A stretch of 64,000 nucleotides of DNA from Palsa-504 sp963835775. GTDB lineage: Bacteria > Actinomycetota > Actinomycetes > Streptosporangiales > Streptosporangiaceae. The first letter of the stretch is position 1. Each line of letters starts with the position of its first letter. The notes under the pieces were generated by a model. It was not told where the DNA came from. It did no database searches and was given only the letters and a program-made list of their open reading frames with translations. Where the stretch lies: assembly GCA_963835775.1 (NCBI GenBank), contig CAWIHB010000015.1, forward strand, positions 1 through 64,000. Reading direction: 5' to 3'. The position numbers and the translations under genes are program-made. Below, one piece after another: positions 1 through 9,446 of this stretch.

Positions 1-2409
1 GCTGCGGGTGACCTCGCGGGCGGGCGCGGGTCCGGGCAGGGCGGGCGGCTGGGTGCCCCCGGAGGCTACGGGCTCCTGGGACGCGGGTGTCTGGGGCGGT
101 TCTGCCTGGAGGTGCGGCAGCCAGTCCAGCCAGCGGGGCAGGTACCAGCTGCGCTGGCCGAGCAGGCTCAAGGTGCTCGGCAGGATGACCAGACGGATCA
201 GGGTGGCGTCCAGGATCAGGGCTACCGCCACGCCGAAGCCCATTTCCTGGAACTGCAGGAGCTGCCCGCGGGCGAAACCGGCGTACACCGCCACGATGAT
301 CAGCGCCGCGCCGGTGATGATCCTGGCCGTGGATGCGACACCGCCTGCCACCGCCTCCCGTGTCGAGCCGCATTGGTCATAGCGTTCCTTGATCCGGCTC
401 ATCAGGAAGACCTGATAGTCCATGGACAGGGCAAAGAGCACCGAGAACATGAACAGCGGGACCCACGCATCGATGACGGGAACCTGCTGGAAGCCGAAGA
501 TGCCCACGCCGGCCCCGTGAATGAACACCAGTGTGAGCAGGCCGTAGGCGGCCCCGGCAGACAGCAGGTTGAGCAGGATCGAGACGGCCGCGATCGTCAG
601 TGACCGGAAGGCCAGCAGCAGCAGAAGGAAGCTGAGTCCCAGCACGAAGGCCAGCACGTACGGAGTCGGGCTGGTAACGGCATGAAAGTAGTCGGCCTCA
701 TCGGCGGTCTGCCCTCCGACGTAGACCTGCGCGCCGGAGCCGGCGAACGCCGACGGGATCAGCTGCTGGCGCAGGCTGAGTACGGCCGCCACGTCCTGGC
801 TGGAGACGTCGTCGCCGCGGATGGGAACGGTCAGTGTGAGGATCGTGCCGTCAGGCGAGGCCTGAACGACACCGGGCCCGAAACGTGGGTCGCCGGCCAG
901 TACGGTTTCGAGCTTGGCGAGGTCTGGCCGGGTACTGCCGGTCCCTCCGACCGAGACGATCTCGACCGGGTCCTGGCTCTGGCCCGGGAAGTACCGCTGG
1001 ACGGCCAGGTAGCCCTGTTTGGATGGCAGGTTGCCCGGCAGCGTGGCTACTCCGCTCTGGCCGATGTGCAGGCCGAGCACCGGTGCCGCCGCCAGGACCA
1101 TGAGTCCTCCCGCCAGCGCCAGGCTCACGGCTGGACGGCGCATCACCCGTCCGGTCACGGCTGTCCAGATCCGGGCTCCGGCAGCGCCGGAGCGCCCGAG
1201 GTTCTTGCCCACGATGGGCAGGCGCAGCGAGTTCACCCGGTCGCCAATGAGGCTGAGCATCGCCGGCAGCAGGGTCAGCGCGGCGGCGACGGAGACGACT
1301 CCGACGATCACCGCGCCGGCCGCCAGGCTGCGAAGGACGGTCACCGGTACCAGGAACATGCCGAGCATGGCGACAACGAAAGTGCTCCCGCTGAGGAGCA
1401 CGGCGCGGCTGGCGGTGGCTCCCGTCATCCGGATCGCCGCCTCCTTGCCGCGGCCGTGGCCGCGTTCCTCCCGGAACCGCGAGATCATGAACAGCGAGTA
1501 GTCGATGCCGAGCGCCAGGCCCATTCCGGTCATCATGTTGACGATGAAGACCGACAGGCTGAACTCCCGGGCGAGCAGCGCGGCGATGCCCAGGCCCACG
1601 ATGATGGACAGCAGAGCCATCAGCGCCGGCATCAAGCCGGCGACCACGGCACCGAACACCAGCAGCAGGATCACGATGGAGATCGGCAGCCCGAAGTCCA
1701 GTTCCCCGTGCCGCAGGTCGCTCGCCGACAGGGTCGTGAAGTCGTTGCTGACCGTGTGGTCGCCGGTGACGGCCACCGCGAACCCGCCGCTGCCGTTTGC
1801 CGCCTGGACGTCTTTGACCACCGGTTTTATGTCGGCGTCGGTCGCGGCCCGCAGTGCGATCAGGGCTGCGTGATGGCCGGACGAGACGAACTGGCTGCCG
1901 GCGCCCAGATCCGTGGCCACATGCGTGACGCCAGGAGCCGTCCGGACCCGGGCCGCCAGCCGGGCCACGAACTGCTGGAAGCTGCCGTCGCTGACGGTGG
2001 AGCTCGTCGAGCTGACCACGATTACGTCGGTCGGCCGCTGGCCGGCCGACGCGCCCAGCGCCTGGCGGTACAGGGCTTCGGCCTGGCTGGACTGCGTCGT
2101 CCCCACCACATGGACACTCGTGGTCAGGCCGCGCAGCGAGGTGCCGACGAGAATCAGCGCCACTACCACGGCGATCCCCCAGATGGCCAGTACGAGGCGC
2201 GCCCGCCTCGCGCTAGCCGCCGCCAGCCTTTCGGTCAGGCCGGCCGAACCGCGGCCTCCCGATGGCTTGGTGACGACGCCCGTTTCGCGGGCGGCATCGG
2301 GGCCAGCGGCCTGCGCCGCTACGGGATGCGCCGGCGGGCGGACTCGCAACCCCGGGCCTGGCGCGTCATGGCCTGTCTCATCCGAATGCCGGGAAGAATC
2401 GTTGTGCAT
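1..2409 (-). CDS. MMPL-family (RND-like) exporter, C-terminus beyond the window edge
   Basis: At least 803 codons are open from the ATG at 2409 to the left edge with no stop, so the protein is truncated here. A strong Shine-Dalgarno (AAAGGAG) lies 7 bases before the ATG. After a Pro/Gly-rich cytoplasmic tail of about 70 residues comes a first membrane helix (about 71-89), a large extracytoplasmic loop, then a helix bundle with the MMPL signature GMGLALGIDYSLFMISR (about 295-311). The second half repeats this plan, with ALSMDYQVFLMSRIKERY near residue 660. Such two-repeat proteins use the proton gradient to export lipids or hydrophobic compounds across the inner membrane. It lies 53 bases after the metallo-beta-lactamase-fold gene and is probably the last gene of that operon. 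The substrate is unknown. Confidence 0.9.
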   Translation of the reverse strand, partial: MHNDSSRHSDETGHDAPGPGLRVRPPAHPVAAQAAGPDAARETGVVTKPSGGRGSAGLTERLAAASARRARLVLAIWGIAVVVALILVGTSLRGLTTSVHVVGTTQSSQAEALYRQALGASAGQRPTDVIVVSSTSSTVSDGSFQQFVARLAARVRTAPGVTHVATDLGAGSQFVSSGHHAALIALRAATDADIKPVVKDVQAANGSGGFAVAVTGDHTVSNDFTTLSASDLRHGELDFGLPISIVILLLVFGAVVAGLMPALMALLSIIVGLGIAALLAREFSLSVFIVNMMTGMGLALGIDYSLFMISRFREERGHGRGKEAAIRMTGATASRAVLLSGSTFVVAMLGMFLVPVTVLRSLAAGAVIVGVVSVAAALTLLPAMLSLIGDRVNSLRLPIVGKNLGRSGAAGARIWTAVTGRVMRRPAVSLALAGGLMVLAAAPVLGLHIGQSGVATLPGNLPSKQGYLAVQRYFPGQSQDPVEIVSVGGTGSTRPDLAKLETVLAGDPRFGPGVVQASPDGTILTLTVPIRGDDVSSQDVAAVLSLRQQLIPSAFAGSGAQVYVGGQTADEADYFHAVTSPTPYVLAFVLGLSFLLLLLAFRSLTIAAVSILLNLLSAGAAYGLLTLVFIHGAGVGIFGFQQVPVIDAWVPLFMFSVLFALSMDYQVFLMSRIKERYDQCGSTREAVAGGVASTARIITGAALIIVAVYAGFARGQLLQFQEMGFGVAVALILDATLIRLVILPSTLSLLGQRSWYLPRWLDWLPHLQAEPPQTPASQEPVASGGTQPPALPGPAPAREVTRS

Positions 2410-2462
2410 CGTGGTCTCCTTTGTTGTGCCCCGGCGGTCCGGCGCCAGCGTGCGCCGGGCTG

Positions 2463-4175
2463 CTACTGGACCGGGCCGATCTCGGCGCCGGCGAGCTCGG
2501 CGTAGATGAGGAACTTGAACGGGTCGAACTGCTGGTGCTGCTCTAGGAGGCAGTACAGCGCGGTGCGGCGCAGCCCGGCCAGGGTGATGCTGGCGGGGTG
2601 GCGCAGCAGGCCCGGCTGGATGATCTGCAGGGCGAGGCCGTGGTCGCCCTGGCCGATGAGGGTGGCGGCGGCGGCGGCGAACTGCTGTTCCCTGCCTCCG
2701 GCGAGCAGGTCGAGCGCGGCGGCGTGCTCGGCCGCGGTGGCCGGCTCCAGTCCGGTCCCGTCTGGCTGCCAGTAACCGGTGTGCTGGTGGTAGAGCCGCT
2801 CGGTGAAGTGGTCGCGGATCACCAGGTAAGGCACGACCGCCATAGGGTGATCACGGAGTACCGCGGGGAGGCTGGCCTGCTCCAGGATGTCCGGGAGGGC
2901 GCGGCCGCCGCGGATGCCGTCCAGCACCTGGCCGTGCAGCTGGGTCAGGGCCGCCTCCAGGCCGGGGACCGCCTCGGCGGTGAACTGCTCGGTCAGCGTG
3001 GTGTGGCCGTGGATGAGCAGGCGGGGCCGCAGGCTGCCGATGAAGGCGAGGGCCTGCAGGAGCCCTTCGGGGGAGCCTTCGGCGGCGAATGGCTGTCCCA
3101 GGTAGGGCATGAGCACGTCGCCGGTGAACAGCACGCCGCTGGCGGGGAGGTGGATCATCAGCGCGTCTGGGGTTTCCCCGCCCGGCGCCGGGTACAGGAC
3201 AAGCTCGGTGCCCCCGACGGTCAGCGGCGTCGGCTGGCTGATCAGCTGGTCGGGGACGACGGCCGGGGGGACGTCCCCGGCGTCTCCGGTGAAGTAGCGG
3301 AAGCGTGGCCGGTTACCCTGCTGACGGTCCAGTCCGGCGGGGAAACCGGCCTGGGCGATCACCTGGGTGGCGGGCCCGCGTAGCGCGCCCGCGCCGCCGA
3401 TGTGGTCCCAGTGCGCGTGGGTGAGGATCAGGTGGCTGATCGCGCCGTCGGCGGGCAGGTCAAGGTTGCCGAGCGCGGCCTTGACCCGGTCCCCGGTGGT
3501 GCCGGCGTCGATCGCGACGACGCCGCCGCTGGTCGTGATGAACGCCAGATCGGCGAAGTCGTAGCCCTGGGCGACCTGGATACCGGGTTCCGGGCGCCAG
3601 ATCCTGGGCGAGGTGAAGCGGAACCCGTCGGCGGCGGTGGCCCAGAAGCCGCCGAACATCAGCCGTGTGTCGGCCGGGACCGCGCCGAGCCCGGACTTGC
3701 GCATCGCCTCGGCGGCCTGGTCATCGTGGCCCAGCGTGGCATGGGCGGCGGCGAGGCCGTGGTACGCGGCGCGCAGCAGCATGGGCGGGAACTGGTCGCG
3801 GACGGCCAGGACGAACTCCAGGTCGGCCACGGCTTGTTCGGCCCGCTGCCGGTCCGGCGGCAGCCCGGCCAGGGCCAGCCCGCGGAAGTACTGCGGCGGG
3901 CCGAGATCGGCGGCTGCGGCCTGGTCCAGCTTGGCCAGCGCAGCATCCACATCTTCGCCCAGCCGGGCCTGGAAGAACCCGGCGAGCGCGAGCGGCAAGG
4001 CCTCGCCGGGCTGGGCGCCGGCCAGCTCGGAGAAGTAGCGGTAGCCCTCGGCGTCCGCGCGGGCCGCCGCGAGCCTGGCGGCCAGGATGACCGTGGTGTT
4101 CCGGTCGGCGCCCGGCCAGCTGGCCGCTGTCTTGAGTGATTCGATGTCGCGGGGGCGGGTGATCGGTCCGGTCAT
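2463..4175 (-). CDS. Metallo-beta-lactamase-fold hydrolase with N-terminal TPR-like helices (alkylsulfatase-like)
   Basis: 570 residues. Residues about 1-165 are Ala-rich helical repeats resembling TPRs. The rest is a metallo-beta-lactamase fold with the zinc motif THAHWDHIGG, a FTGDVLMPYLG strand carrying the bridging Asp, and a C-terminal IHGHTTLTE histidine. The C-terminal helical part resembles the dimerisation/SCP2-like end of linear alkylsulfatases (SdsA1/YjcS type), which hydrolyse long-chain sulfate esters; here the order is TPR first, so the substrate is uncertain. The ATG at 4175 has GAAGGGA about 9 bases upstream. The gene sits between an MFS and an MMPL exporter on the same strand, which suggests detoxification or lipid-ester processing coupled to export. 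Confidence 0.8.
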   Translation of the reverse strand: MTGPITRPRDIESLKTAASWPGADRNTTVILAARLAAARADAEGYRYFSELAGAQPGEALPLALAGFFQARLGEDVDAALAKLDQAAAADLGPPQYFRGLALAGLPPDRQRAEQAVADLEFVLAVRDQFPPMLLRAAYHGLAAAHATLGHDDQAAEAMRKSGLGAVPADTRLMFGGFWATAADGFRFTSPRIWRPEPGIQVAQGYDFADLAFITTSGGVVAIDAGTTGDRVKAALGNLDLPADGAISHLILTHAHWDHIGGAGALRGPATQVIAQAGFPAGLDRQQGNRPRFRYFTGDAGDVPPAVVPDQLISQPTPLTVGGTELVLYPAPGGETPDALMIHLPASGVLFTGDVLMPYLGQPFAAEGSPEGLLQALAFIGSLRPRLLIHGHTTLTEQFTAEAVPGLEAALTQLHGQVLDGIRGGRALPDILEQASLPAVLRDHPMAVVPYLVIRDHFTERLYHQHTGYWQPDGTGLEPATAAEHAAALDLLAGGREQQFAAAAATLIGQGDHGLALQIIQPGLLRHPASITLAGLRRTALYCLLEQHQQFDPFKFLIYAELAGAEIGPVQ

Positions 4176-4235
4176 GGCAGTGATCCCTTCGGTGTCAGTC
4201 AGGTGTGGCCGGGGCAGCAGTTTGCTGCCGCAGGG

Positions 4236-5849
4236 TTACCGGACCGCTGAGGCGGGGTGCGCTGGGCTCTGGGCAACGCGGCCGCCTTCGGCTGCTTCGG
4301 CTTCATCGGCCGCCGGGCTCGCTGGCGGGGCGAGCTGGATTGGCTGGGCGGGCTGGGCGGGCAGGAACAGGACGGCCAGCAGGGCCCCTGCGGCGGCGAC
4401 GGCGCCGGCGATGAGGCAGCCGACGGTGAGGCCGCGCAGGAAGGCGTTGGCGGAGGCGTGCTGCAGTGCCTGTCCGAGGGCCGGGTGGCCGAGGGCCGCG
4501 ATCTTGCCGGCGGCCGTGTAGGCGGCGCCGACGGACTGGTGTGCGATCGCCGCGACCGGGCCGGGCACGCTGGCGGGCATGGTGGCGGTCAGCCGTGAGG
4601 CGTAGACCGATGCGTACACGCTGCCGATCACGGCCACGCCGAGGGTGCCGCCGATGAGCCGGGTGGAGTCGTTCACGGCGGAGCCGACGCCGGCCTTATG
4701 CCGTGAGATGGCGCCCATGATGGACTCGGTGGCGGGTGCCGAGGTCAGGCCCATGCCGAGCCCGTACAGCACCATCTGGGCCGCGATGACGTCGTAGCTG
4801 ATCGTTGCGCTGGTGGTCGCCGCTACCCAGCCGTAGAACGCGGCCGTCGCGACCAGCCCGGTGGTGACGATGAGCTTGGTCCCCGCTCGCACCGCGAGCT
4901 GAGTCCCGGCGACCGATCCGGCGCCGACCGACAGCGCCACCGGCAGCAGGTGCACACCGGCCGAGAGCGGGCCGTAGCCGCGGACGAACTGGAAATACTG
5001 GGTCATCAGGAAGATGAAGCCGAACAGGGTGAAGAACGACACCGTGACCGCGCCGCTGGCCGCGCTGAACCGCATGTTGCGGAACAGCCGCACATCGAGC
5101 ATCGGGTGCGCGGCCCGCCGCTCACGCACGATGAACGCGGCGAGCAGGACCGCCGAGGCGGCAAAACCGGCCAGGCTCCGTACCGCGGTCCACCCGCAGG
5201 CCGGCGCCTCGATGATGGTGAAGACCAGCAGTGCCATTGTTGCTGAGGACAGCGCCAGGCCGGCGATGTCGGGAGCTGCCGCCTGCGGGTCCTTCGAGGT
5301 GGGAACGACCAGCGCCACCAGGACTGCGGCGGCCGCCGCTACCGGCGCCATGGCGATGAAGATGGACGCCCAGCTGAACTGCTCCAGCAGCCAGCCACCG
5401 ACGATCGGCCCCATCGCGATGGCCACGCCGGCGATCGCGCCCCACAGTCCGATGGCGCGAGCCCGTTCCCTTCTCTCGGTAAATACGTTCGAGATCAGCG
5501 ACAGCGTCGCCGGGAATGCCATCGCGGCGCCCAGCCCCATCACCGACCGGGCCGCGATGAGCTGCGCCGGGCTGGTCGTGAAGCCACCAATCAGGCTGGC
5601 GGCGCCGAACACGGCGAGCCCGGCCAGCAGCATGCCCTTGCGGCCGAACCGGTCGGACAGGCTGCCGAAGGTGAGCAGCAGCGCGGCGAAGACGAGGTTG
5701 AAAGAGTCAACGACCCACAGCAGGTCAGTGGTGGTGGCATGCAGCTCGCGCACTATGGCGGGAAGCGCCACGTTCACCAGGGTCGTGTCCAGGTTGACGA
5801 GGAACGCTGCCAGCAGCAGCGCGACGAGGATCATGGGTTTGGATCGCAT
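4236..5849 (-). CDS. MFS drug exporter of the DHA2 (EmrB/QacA) type
   Basis: About 537 residues from the ATG at 5849 (MRSKPM), chosen because the first helix (MILVALLLAAFLVNLDTT) begins directly there; the frame is open upstream to 5987, but that stretch is Pro/Arg-rich and unlike the family. Features are the DHA2 motif LDTTLVNVALPAI, the loop 2-3 motif GSLSDRFGRKGM, the motif-C-like GPIVGGWLLE, and hydrophobic segments enough for 14 helices. These proton antiporters export drugs or metabolites. A C-terminal Pro/Ala/Glu-rich cytoplasmic tail follows the last helix. It lies downstream of the LuxR regulator gene and 60 bases before the metallo-beta-lactamase-fold gene, all on one strand, so co-regulation is likely. 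Confidence 0.88.
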   Translation of the reverse strand: MRSKPMILVALLLAAFLVNLDTTLVNVALPAIVRELHATTTDLLWVVDSFNLVFAALLLTFGSLSDRFGRKGMLLAGLAVFGAASLIGGFTTSPAQLIAARSVMGLGAAMAFPATLSLISNVFTERRERARAIGLWGAIAGVAIAMGPIVGGWLLEQFSWASIFIAMAPVAAAAAVLVALVVPTSKDPQAAAPDIAGLALSSATMALLVFTIIEAPACGWTAVRSLAGFAASAVLLAAFIVRERRAAHPMLDVRLFRNMRFSAASGAVTVSFFTLFGFIFLMTQYFQFVRGYGPLSAGVHLLPVALSVGAGSVAGTQLAVRAGTKLIVTTGLVATAAFYGWVAATTSATISYDVIAAQMVLYGLGMGLTSAPATESIMGAISRHKAGVGSAVNDSTRLIGGTLGVAVIGSVYASVYASRLTATMPASVPGPVAAIAHQSVGAAYTAAGKIAALGHPALGQALQHASANAFLRGLTVGCLIAGAVAAAGALLAVLFLPAQPAQPIQLAPPASPAADEAEAAEGGRVAQSPAHPASAVR

Positions 5850-6105
5850 AGTGCGAGCCTGACTGCGACGCGGCCTTGGGGACATCCGCCGGATGGCCGA
5901 TGTCGTTCCCCGGGACGGGCCTCCGCCGGGTACCGGCGGGCCCATCGCCACGGCGGTCTCGCCGGGCGCAAGATCCGGCCGGTTCACGGCGGCCTCGTGG
6001 CTGGCGGCTTCGCCACCCCGACCGGGCGGTGGGTACCTGCGCCGCGATGAGCGTCACGGCGCGGCCGGCCTGATCGCGGGCGGCCTGCTCAGCACCTGCG
6101 CGTGC

Positions 6106-8988
6106 TTACCCGCCGGCGGAGTGCGCGGTGTCCGCCGGCTCGCTGCCCCGATGGCGGGTCACGTCGGCGGCGAGCTGGGCACGGGTGGCGATGTCCAGCT
6201 TGGCGAACATGTGCGCGAGGTGGGTCTGCACGGTCCGGCGTGATATGTACAGCCGCTCGCCGATCTGGGGATTGGACAGTCCCTCGGCGACCAGGCCGGC
6301 GACCGCGTGCTCGGCGGGGGTGAGGCTGGCCCAGCCGGTCTGCGGCCGGCCGCGTGTCCCGCGGCGGCCGCGCCGGATGCCCGCCTCGCGCAATGTGGCT
6401 TCGGCGCGGGCCAGGTCACGGGCGGCGCCGAGCCGCTCGTAGATGCCGAGCGCCTGATCGAGGAGCGGGCGGGCGCGGTCCAGGCGGCCCTGCCGCGCGA
6501 AGGCGGCGCCCGCGTCCTCACTAGCAAGCGCGAGCTGAAGCGGACGCGACCCGCCCGCGCAGGCGCCAGCGGCGGCTTGCAGGACCTCGGCGTCGTCCTC
6601 GATCAGGCCCCGGCAGCGCAGCGCGGCGCCGGTCATCCAGGGCACCTCGTTGCGTGCCGCCACCTCGGTGACCGCCGCCGAGGCATCCCGGGCCCGTCCC
6701 ATATCACCCGAGGCCAGCGCGAGCCGGACAAGATCGGCCCCGACGGCCGGGTAATCCAGCGCGAGCCCCAGCCGGGCGCACATGTCCCACGCGCCGGTCA
6801 TCGTGGCGAATGCCTGTCCAGGCTCGCCGCCGGCCTCCAGGATGAGCGCGCGCGGCCACGCGGCCCAGGCCGTGCGGTAGCCGGAGCCCCAGCCGGCGAG
6901 AGCCCGGGCGGCGGCGCCGGCGGCCTCCTCGGCGCGGCTGAGGTCGTTGCGGTGAAGGCTGATCAGGGACAGCATGCCGTGCGCGAACACGTGGTTGTAG
7001 GTCGAGCCGATCTCGTCCGCCAGCTCGAAGCTTGCCTCGAGCTCGGCGATCGCGTCATCCCACTCCCCGGTGGTGAAGCGCTCGAAGGCAAGGAACACCT
7101 GGTACATGGACAGGGGCCAGCGGACGCCGCTCTCCTCGCTGATCCGCATCCCGGCGCCGAGCGCGGCCCTGGCCTCCTCGGGCCGGCCGAGCTCGATCAG
7201 GATGTGTCCCCGGGTTGCGCGGATCGGATAGCGGTGTCCGAGCCTGCCCGGGCTCTCGTCGGCCAGCTGCACCGCCTCGCCGGTGATCTGGAGCGCGTCC
7301 CGGAGATGACCGCGGGATTCCGAGACCCGGGCCAGCGTGGTCATGGCGACGCTGACGGTCAGGTGATCGCCGGCTGCCGCCGCCGCCGAGCGGGCCCGCT
7401 CCGCCGAGGCAGCGGCGCCGTCGAGGTCTCCCAGCGACACGCGGACGAAGCCTGCCCACGCCCAGGCGGCGGCTCGCTCGGCACCGGGCAGCGCAGGTGA
7501 TGAGCCCGCCTGTTCCAGTTCCCGCAGCGCGTCGCGCACCTGTCCTTCGGCGAGCAGGGCGCGCCCGAGGCAGATCCGGACGGCGCCATCCACCTGCGGG
7601 TCAAGGTCGCGGCCCAGCAGCGAACGGCAAGCCGCCAGGGTGTCGGCGATCCGGCCCGACACCATCAGGCAGCTGGCCCGTTCGGCGAGCAGCCGGTCGC
7701 GGCCCGGATCGGCCGGCGCCATCAGCCCGGCCGCCCGCTCCAGCAGGCCGGCGGCGATATCAGGCGATCGCGCCGCTGCCTCCCGGGCCGCCCTGGTCAG
7801 CCACCCGATGGCCTCGGCGTCTCCTTGCCCGGCTCCGCGGGCCAGCTGCTCGGCCACCTGCAGCGCCGGGGCTCCCGTTTGCGCCAGCCGCTGCCCGGCC
7901 TCGCGGTGCAGCCCCCGGCGGACGCTGAGCGGCAGATCCTCATAGATAGCGTCACGGATCAGGTCATGACGGAACCGGATGACGGCGCCGTACTCTTCCA
8001 GGACCCGCCCCGCGATCCCTTCCGCCAGCACCACCGACAGCTCGAGCGCGGGACGGGCCATGGTCACCGACAGCTCGGTGACCGTGAAGCTGGATCCCAG
8101 GATCGAGGCGGCCCGCAGCGCCTGCAGCGTGTCCTCGGACAGGAAACTGAGACGGCGCAAGATCGTCAGCCGCAGCGTCGGCGGCAGCGTCACCTCCGCT
8201 ACCTCGGCCCGCCCGCCGGCGGTCTCGATCGCGCCCTCCTGGGCCAGCGCCCCCAGCAGCTCGGTGACGAACAGCGGGTTCCCGGCCGCTCCCGATATCC
8301 CGGCCAGCAACCCGGGTCCCGGCACGGCGGCCACCGCCTCGGCCACCAGCTCCGCCACCGCCCGCTCGGTCAGGCCCCGCACGGCGAGAAGGCGCCCCCC
8401 GGCATCCAGCAGCAGACCGGCGAGGCGATCCAGTTCCGGGATGCGCGGGGAGGGACGCAGGCACCCGATCAGGGCCACCGGGAGATAGGCCAGACGGCGG
8501 CTCACCGCGGCCAGCGTCAGCAGGCTGGACGGATCGGCCCACTGCAGGTCATCCACGCCGATCACCAGCGGCCCGGCCAGCGCGAGCTCCTCCGCCAGGT
8601 CAGCGAACGCATCGACCGCGCGGAACCGCAGCCCAGGGTCGCTGGTCACCGTGATCGGGCCCCGGTCACCGCCCCCGCTGGCCAGCAGCGCGGCGATGGC
8701 CGCCCGCCGCGGGTCCGGCGACGAGCGGACGCACCCGAACGCGGCGGCCACCAGGCCGAACGGCCGGGTCCGCTCCAGCTCCTCAGCCCGGCCCGCCGCC
8801 ACCTGCATGCCGCGGCCGCGCGCGTCCTCCAGCACGCCGGCGAGCAGCCGCGTCTTCCCGATCCCGGCCTCACCCTCGATCAGCACGACCGCCGGCCGGC
8901 CTGACACGACCCGGTCCACAGCATCCCCCAGGACCGCGATCTCCGCCGCACGCCCGCGGATGCCCGGGACCGGCGCCAGCGTCCCCAT
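6106..8988 (-). CDS. Large ATP-binding LuxR-family regulator (LAL type)
   Basis: 960 residues. The N-terminal AAA/STAND ATPase has an intact Walker A (GEAGIGKTRLL, about residues 41-51) and Walker B (LVIGVDDLQWADPSSL, about 142-157). A long Ala/Leu-rich region of TPR-like helices spans the middle. The C-terminus is a LuxR helix-turn-helix, LTPAEHAVAGLVAEGL then SNPQIGERLYISRRTVQTHL (about 895-930). LAL proteins (MalT-like) activate transcription after binding a ligand and ATP. As the first gene of the minus-strand efflux locus it is the obvious candidate regulator of the MFS, hydrolase and MMPL genes. It is the only intact LAL regulator in the window; four other LuxR loci are truncated or broken. 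Confidence 0.92.
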   Translation of the reverse strand: MGTLAPVPGIRGRAAEIAVLGDAVDRVVSGRPAVVLIEGEAGIGKTRLLAGVLEDARGRGMQVAAGRAEELERTRPFGLVAAAFGCVRSSPDPRRAAIAALLASGGGDRGPITVTSDPGLRFRAVDAFADLAEELALAGPLVIGVDDLQWADPSSLLTLAAVSRRLAYLPVALIGCLRPSPRIPELDRLAGLLLDAGGRLLAVRGLTERAVAELVAEAVAAVPGPGLLAGISGAAGNPLFVTELLGALAQEGAIETAGGRAEVAEVTLPPTLRLTILRRLSFLSEDTLQALRAASILGSSFTVTELSVTMARPALELSVVLAEGIAGRVLEEYGAVIRFRHDLIRDAIYEDLPLSVRRGLHREAGQRLAQTGAPALQVAEQLARGAGQGDAEAIGWLTRAAREAAARSPDIAAGLLERAAGLMAPADPGRDRLLAERASCLMVSGRIADTLAACRSLLGRDLDPQVDGAVRICLGRALLAEGQVRDALRELEQAGSSPALPGAERAAAWAWAGFVRVSLGDLDGAAASAERARSAAAAAGDHLTVSVAMTTLARVSESRGHLRDALQITGEAVQLADESPGRLGHRYPIRATRGHILIELGRPEEARAALGAGMRISEESGVRWPLSMYQVFLAFERFTTGEWDDAIAELEASFELADEIGSTYNHVFAHGMLSLISLHRNDLSRAEEAAGAAARALAGWGSGYRTAWAAWPRALILEAGGEPGQAFATMTGAWDMCARLGLALDYPAVGADLVRLALASGDMGRARDASAAVTEVAARNEVPWMTGAALRCRGLIEDDAEVLQAAAGACAGGSRPLQLALASEDAGAAFARQGRLDRARPLLDQALGIYERLGAARDLARAEATLREAGIRRGRRGTRGRPQTGWASLTPAEHAVAGLVAEGLSNPQIGERLYISRRTVQTHLAHMFAKLDIATRAQLAADVTRHRGSEPADTAHSAGG

Positions 8989-9042
8989 GAGCCGGATGCT
9001 ACTCCGCGAGGAGCGTCCCCGGGGCAGCGGGCCGCGCGCGGA

Positions 9043-9237
9043 TCAGGGCACCGGAACAGAGCCGGCGCCGGGCCCCCCGGTCACCTCATACAGCGCCCTG
9101 AGCAACCCGAGCCAGCCGGTGAAGCGGATCTCCTCGTGCTGGCCGGCGTGGCAATGCCCGGGATCGGGGACGGCCCGGAGGCGGCCGGCGGGCGGCTCGG
9201 CCCTGTCCAGGATGATGCGGATCTCCATCTGCCCCAT
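9043..9237 (-). CDS. Small conserved-looking actinobacterial protein
   Basis: 64 residues from the ATG at 9237, preceded by CAGGGCGG about 7 bases upstream; a second in-frame ATG lies at 9228. The core reads EIRIILDRAEPPAGRLRAV, then EEIRFTGWLGLLRALYEV. This recalls small hypothetical proteins of similar size in other actinobacteria, from memory only. There is no signal peptide or membrane helix, and the function is unknown. It lies between the LuxR gene and the ArsR fusion, on the LuxR strand and 54 bases upstream of the LuxR start, so it could be the first gene of that transcript. Confidence 0.45.
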   Translation of the reverse strand: MGQMEIRIILDRAEPPAGRLRAVPDPGHCHAGQHEEIRFTGWLGLLRALYEVTGGPGAGSVPVP

Positions 9238-9406
9238 CGTTGCCGCCCTGACCGGCGGCAACATCGGCCAGCTGGCCGATGTCTCCCCTGCCGGTGCCGA
9301 CCGCGGGCACCGGCCGGCGCTGCAGCACGCCATAGGCCCGCAGCCCGGCGAGACCGGGCTGGTCCGCGAAGCCGGCCGGGCAGACACGGCCGGCAACACC
9401 ATCCGC

Positions 9407-9445
9407 TTGACAGCAAGCCTCCGTAAGCTATAACTTACCGTAAGT
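9407..9445 (+). promoter_or_regulatory. Promoter with overlapping GTAAG/CTTAC operator for the ArsR fusion gene
   Basis: A consensus -35 TTGACA (9407-9412), a 16-base spacer and -10 TATAAC (9429-9434) put the transcription start about 5 bases before the ATG at 9447, so the mRNA should be almost leaderless. A perfect inverted repeat ACTTAC-C-GTAAGT (9433-9445) overlaps the -10 and start. A further GTAAG half-site lies at 9423-9427, giving three half-sites. The position fits autorepression by the ArsR domain encoded downstream. Basis: seen in sequence; function inferred. Confidence 0.7.
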
Positions 9446-9446
9446 C

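Noticed and set aside
682..2505. A plus-strand open frame of about 600 codons over the MMPL gene
   Set aside because: His/Asp/Gly/Arg-rich without motifs; the minus strand encodes a convincing MMPL protein with ribosome site.
5850..5987. Longer start for the DHA2 MFS protein
   Set aside because: The 46 extra residues are Pro/Arg/Gly-rich; family members start a few residues before the first helix.
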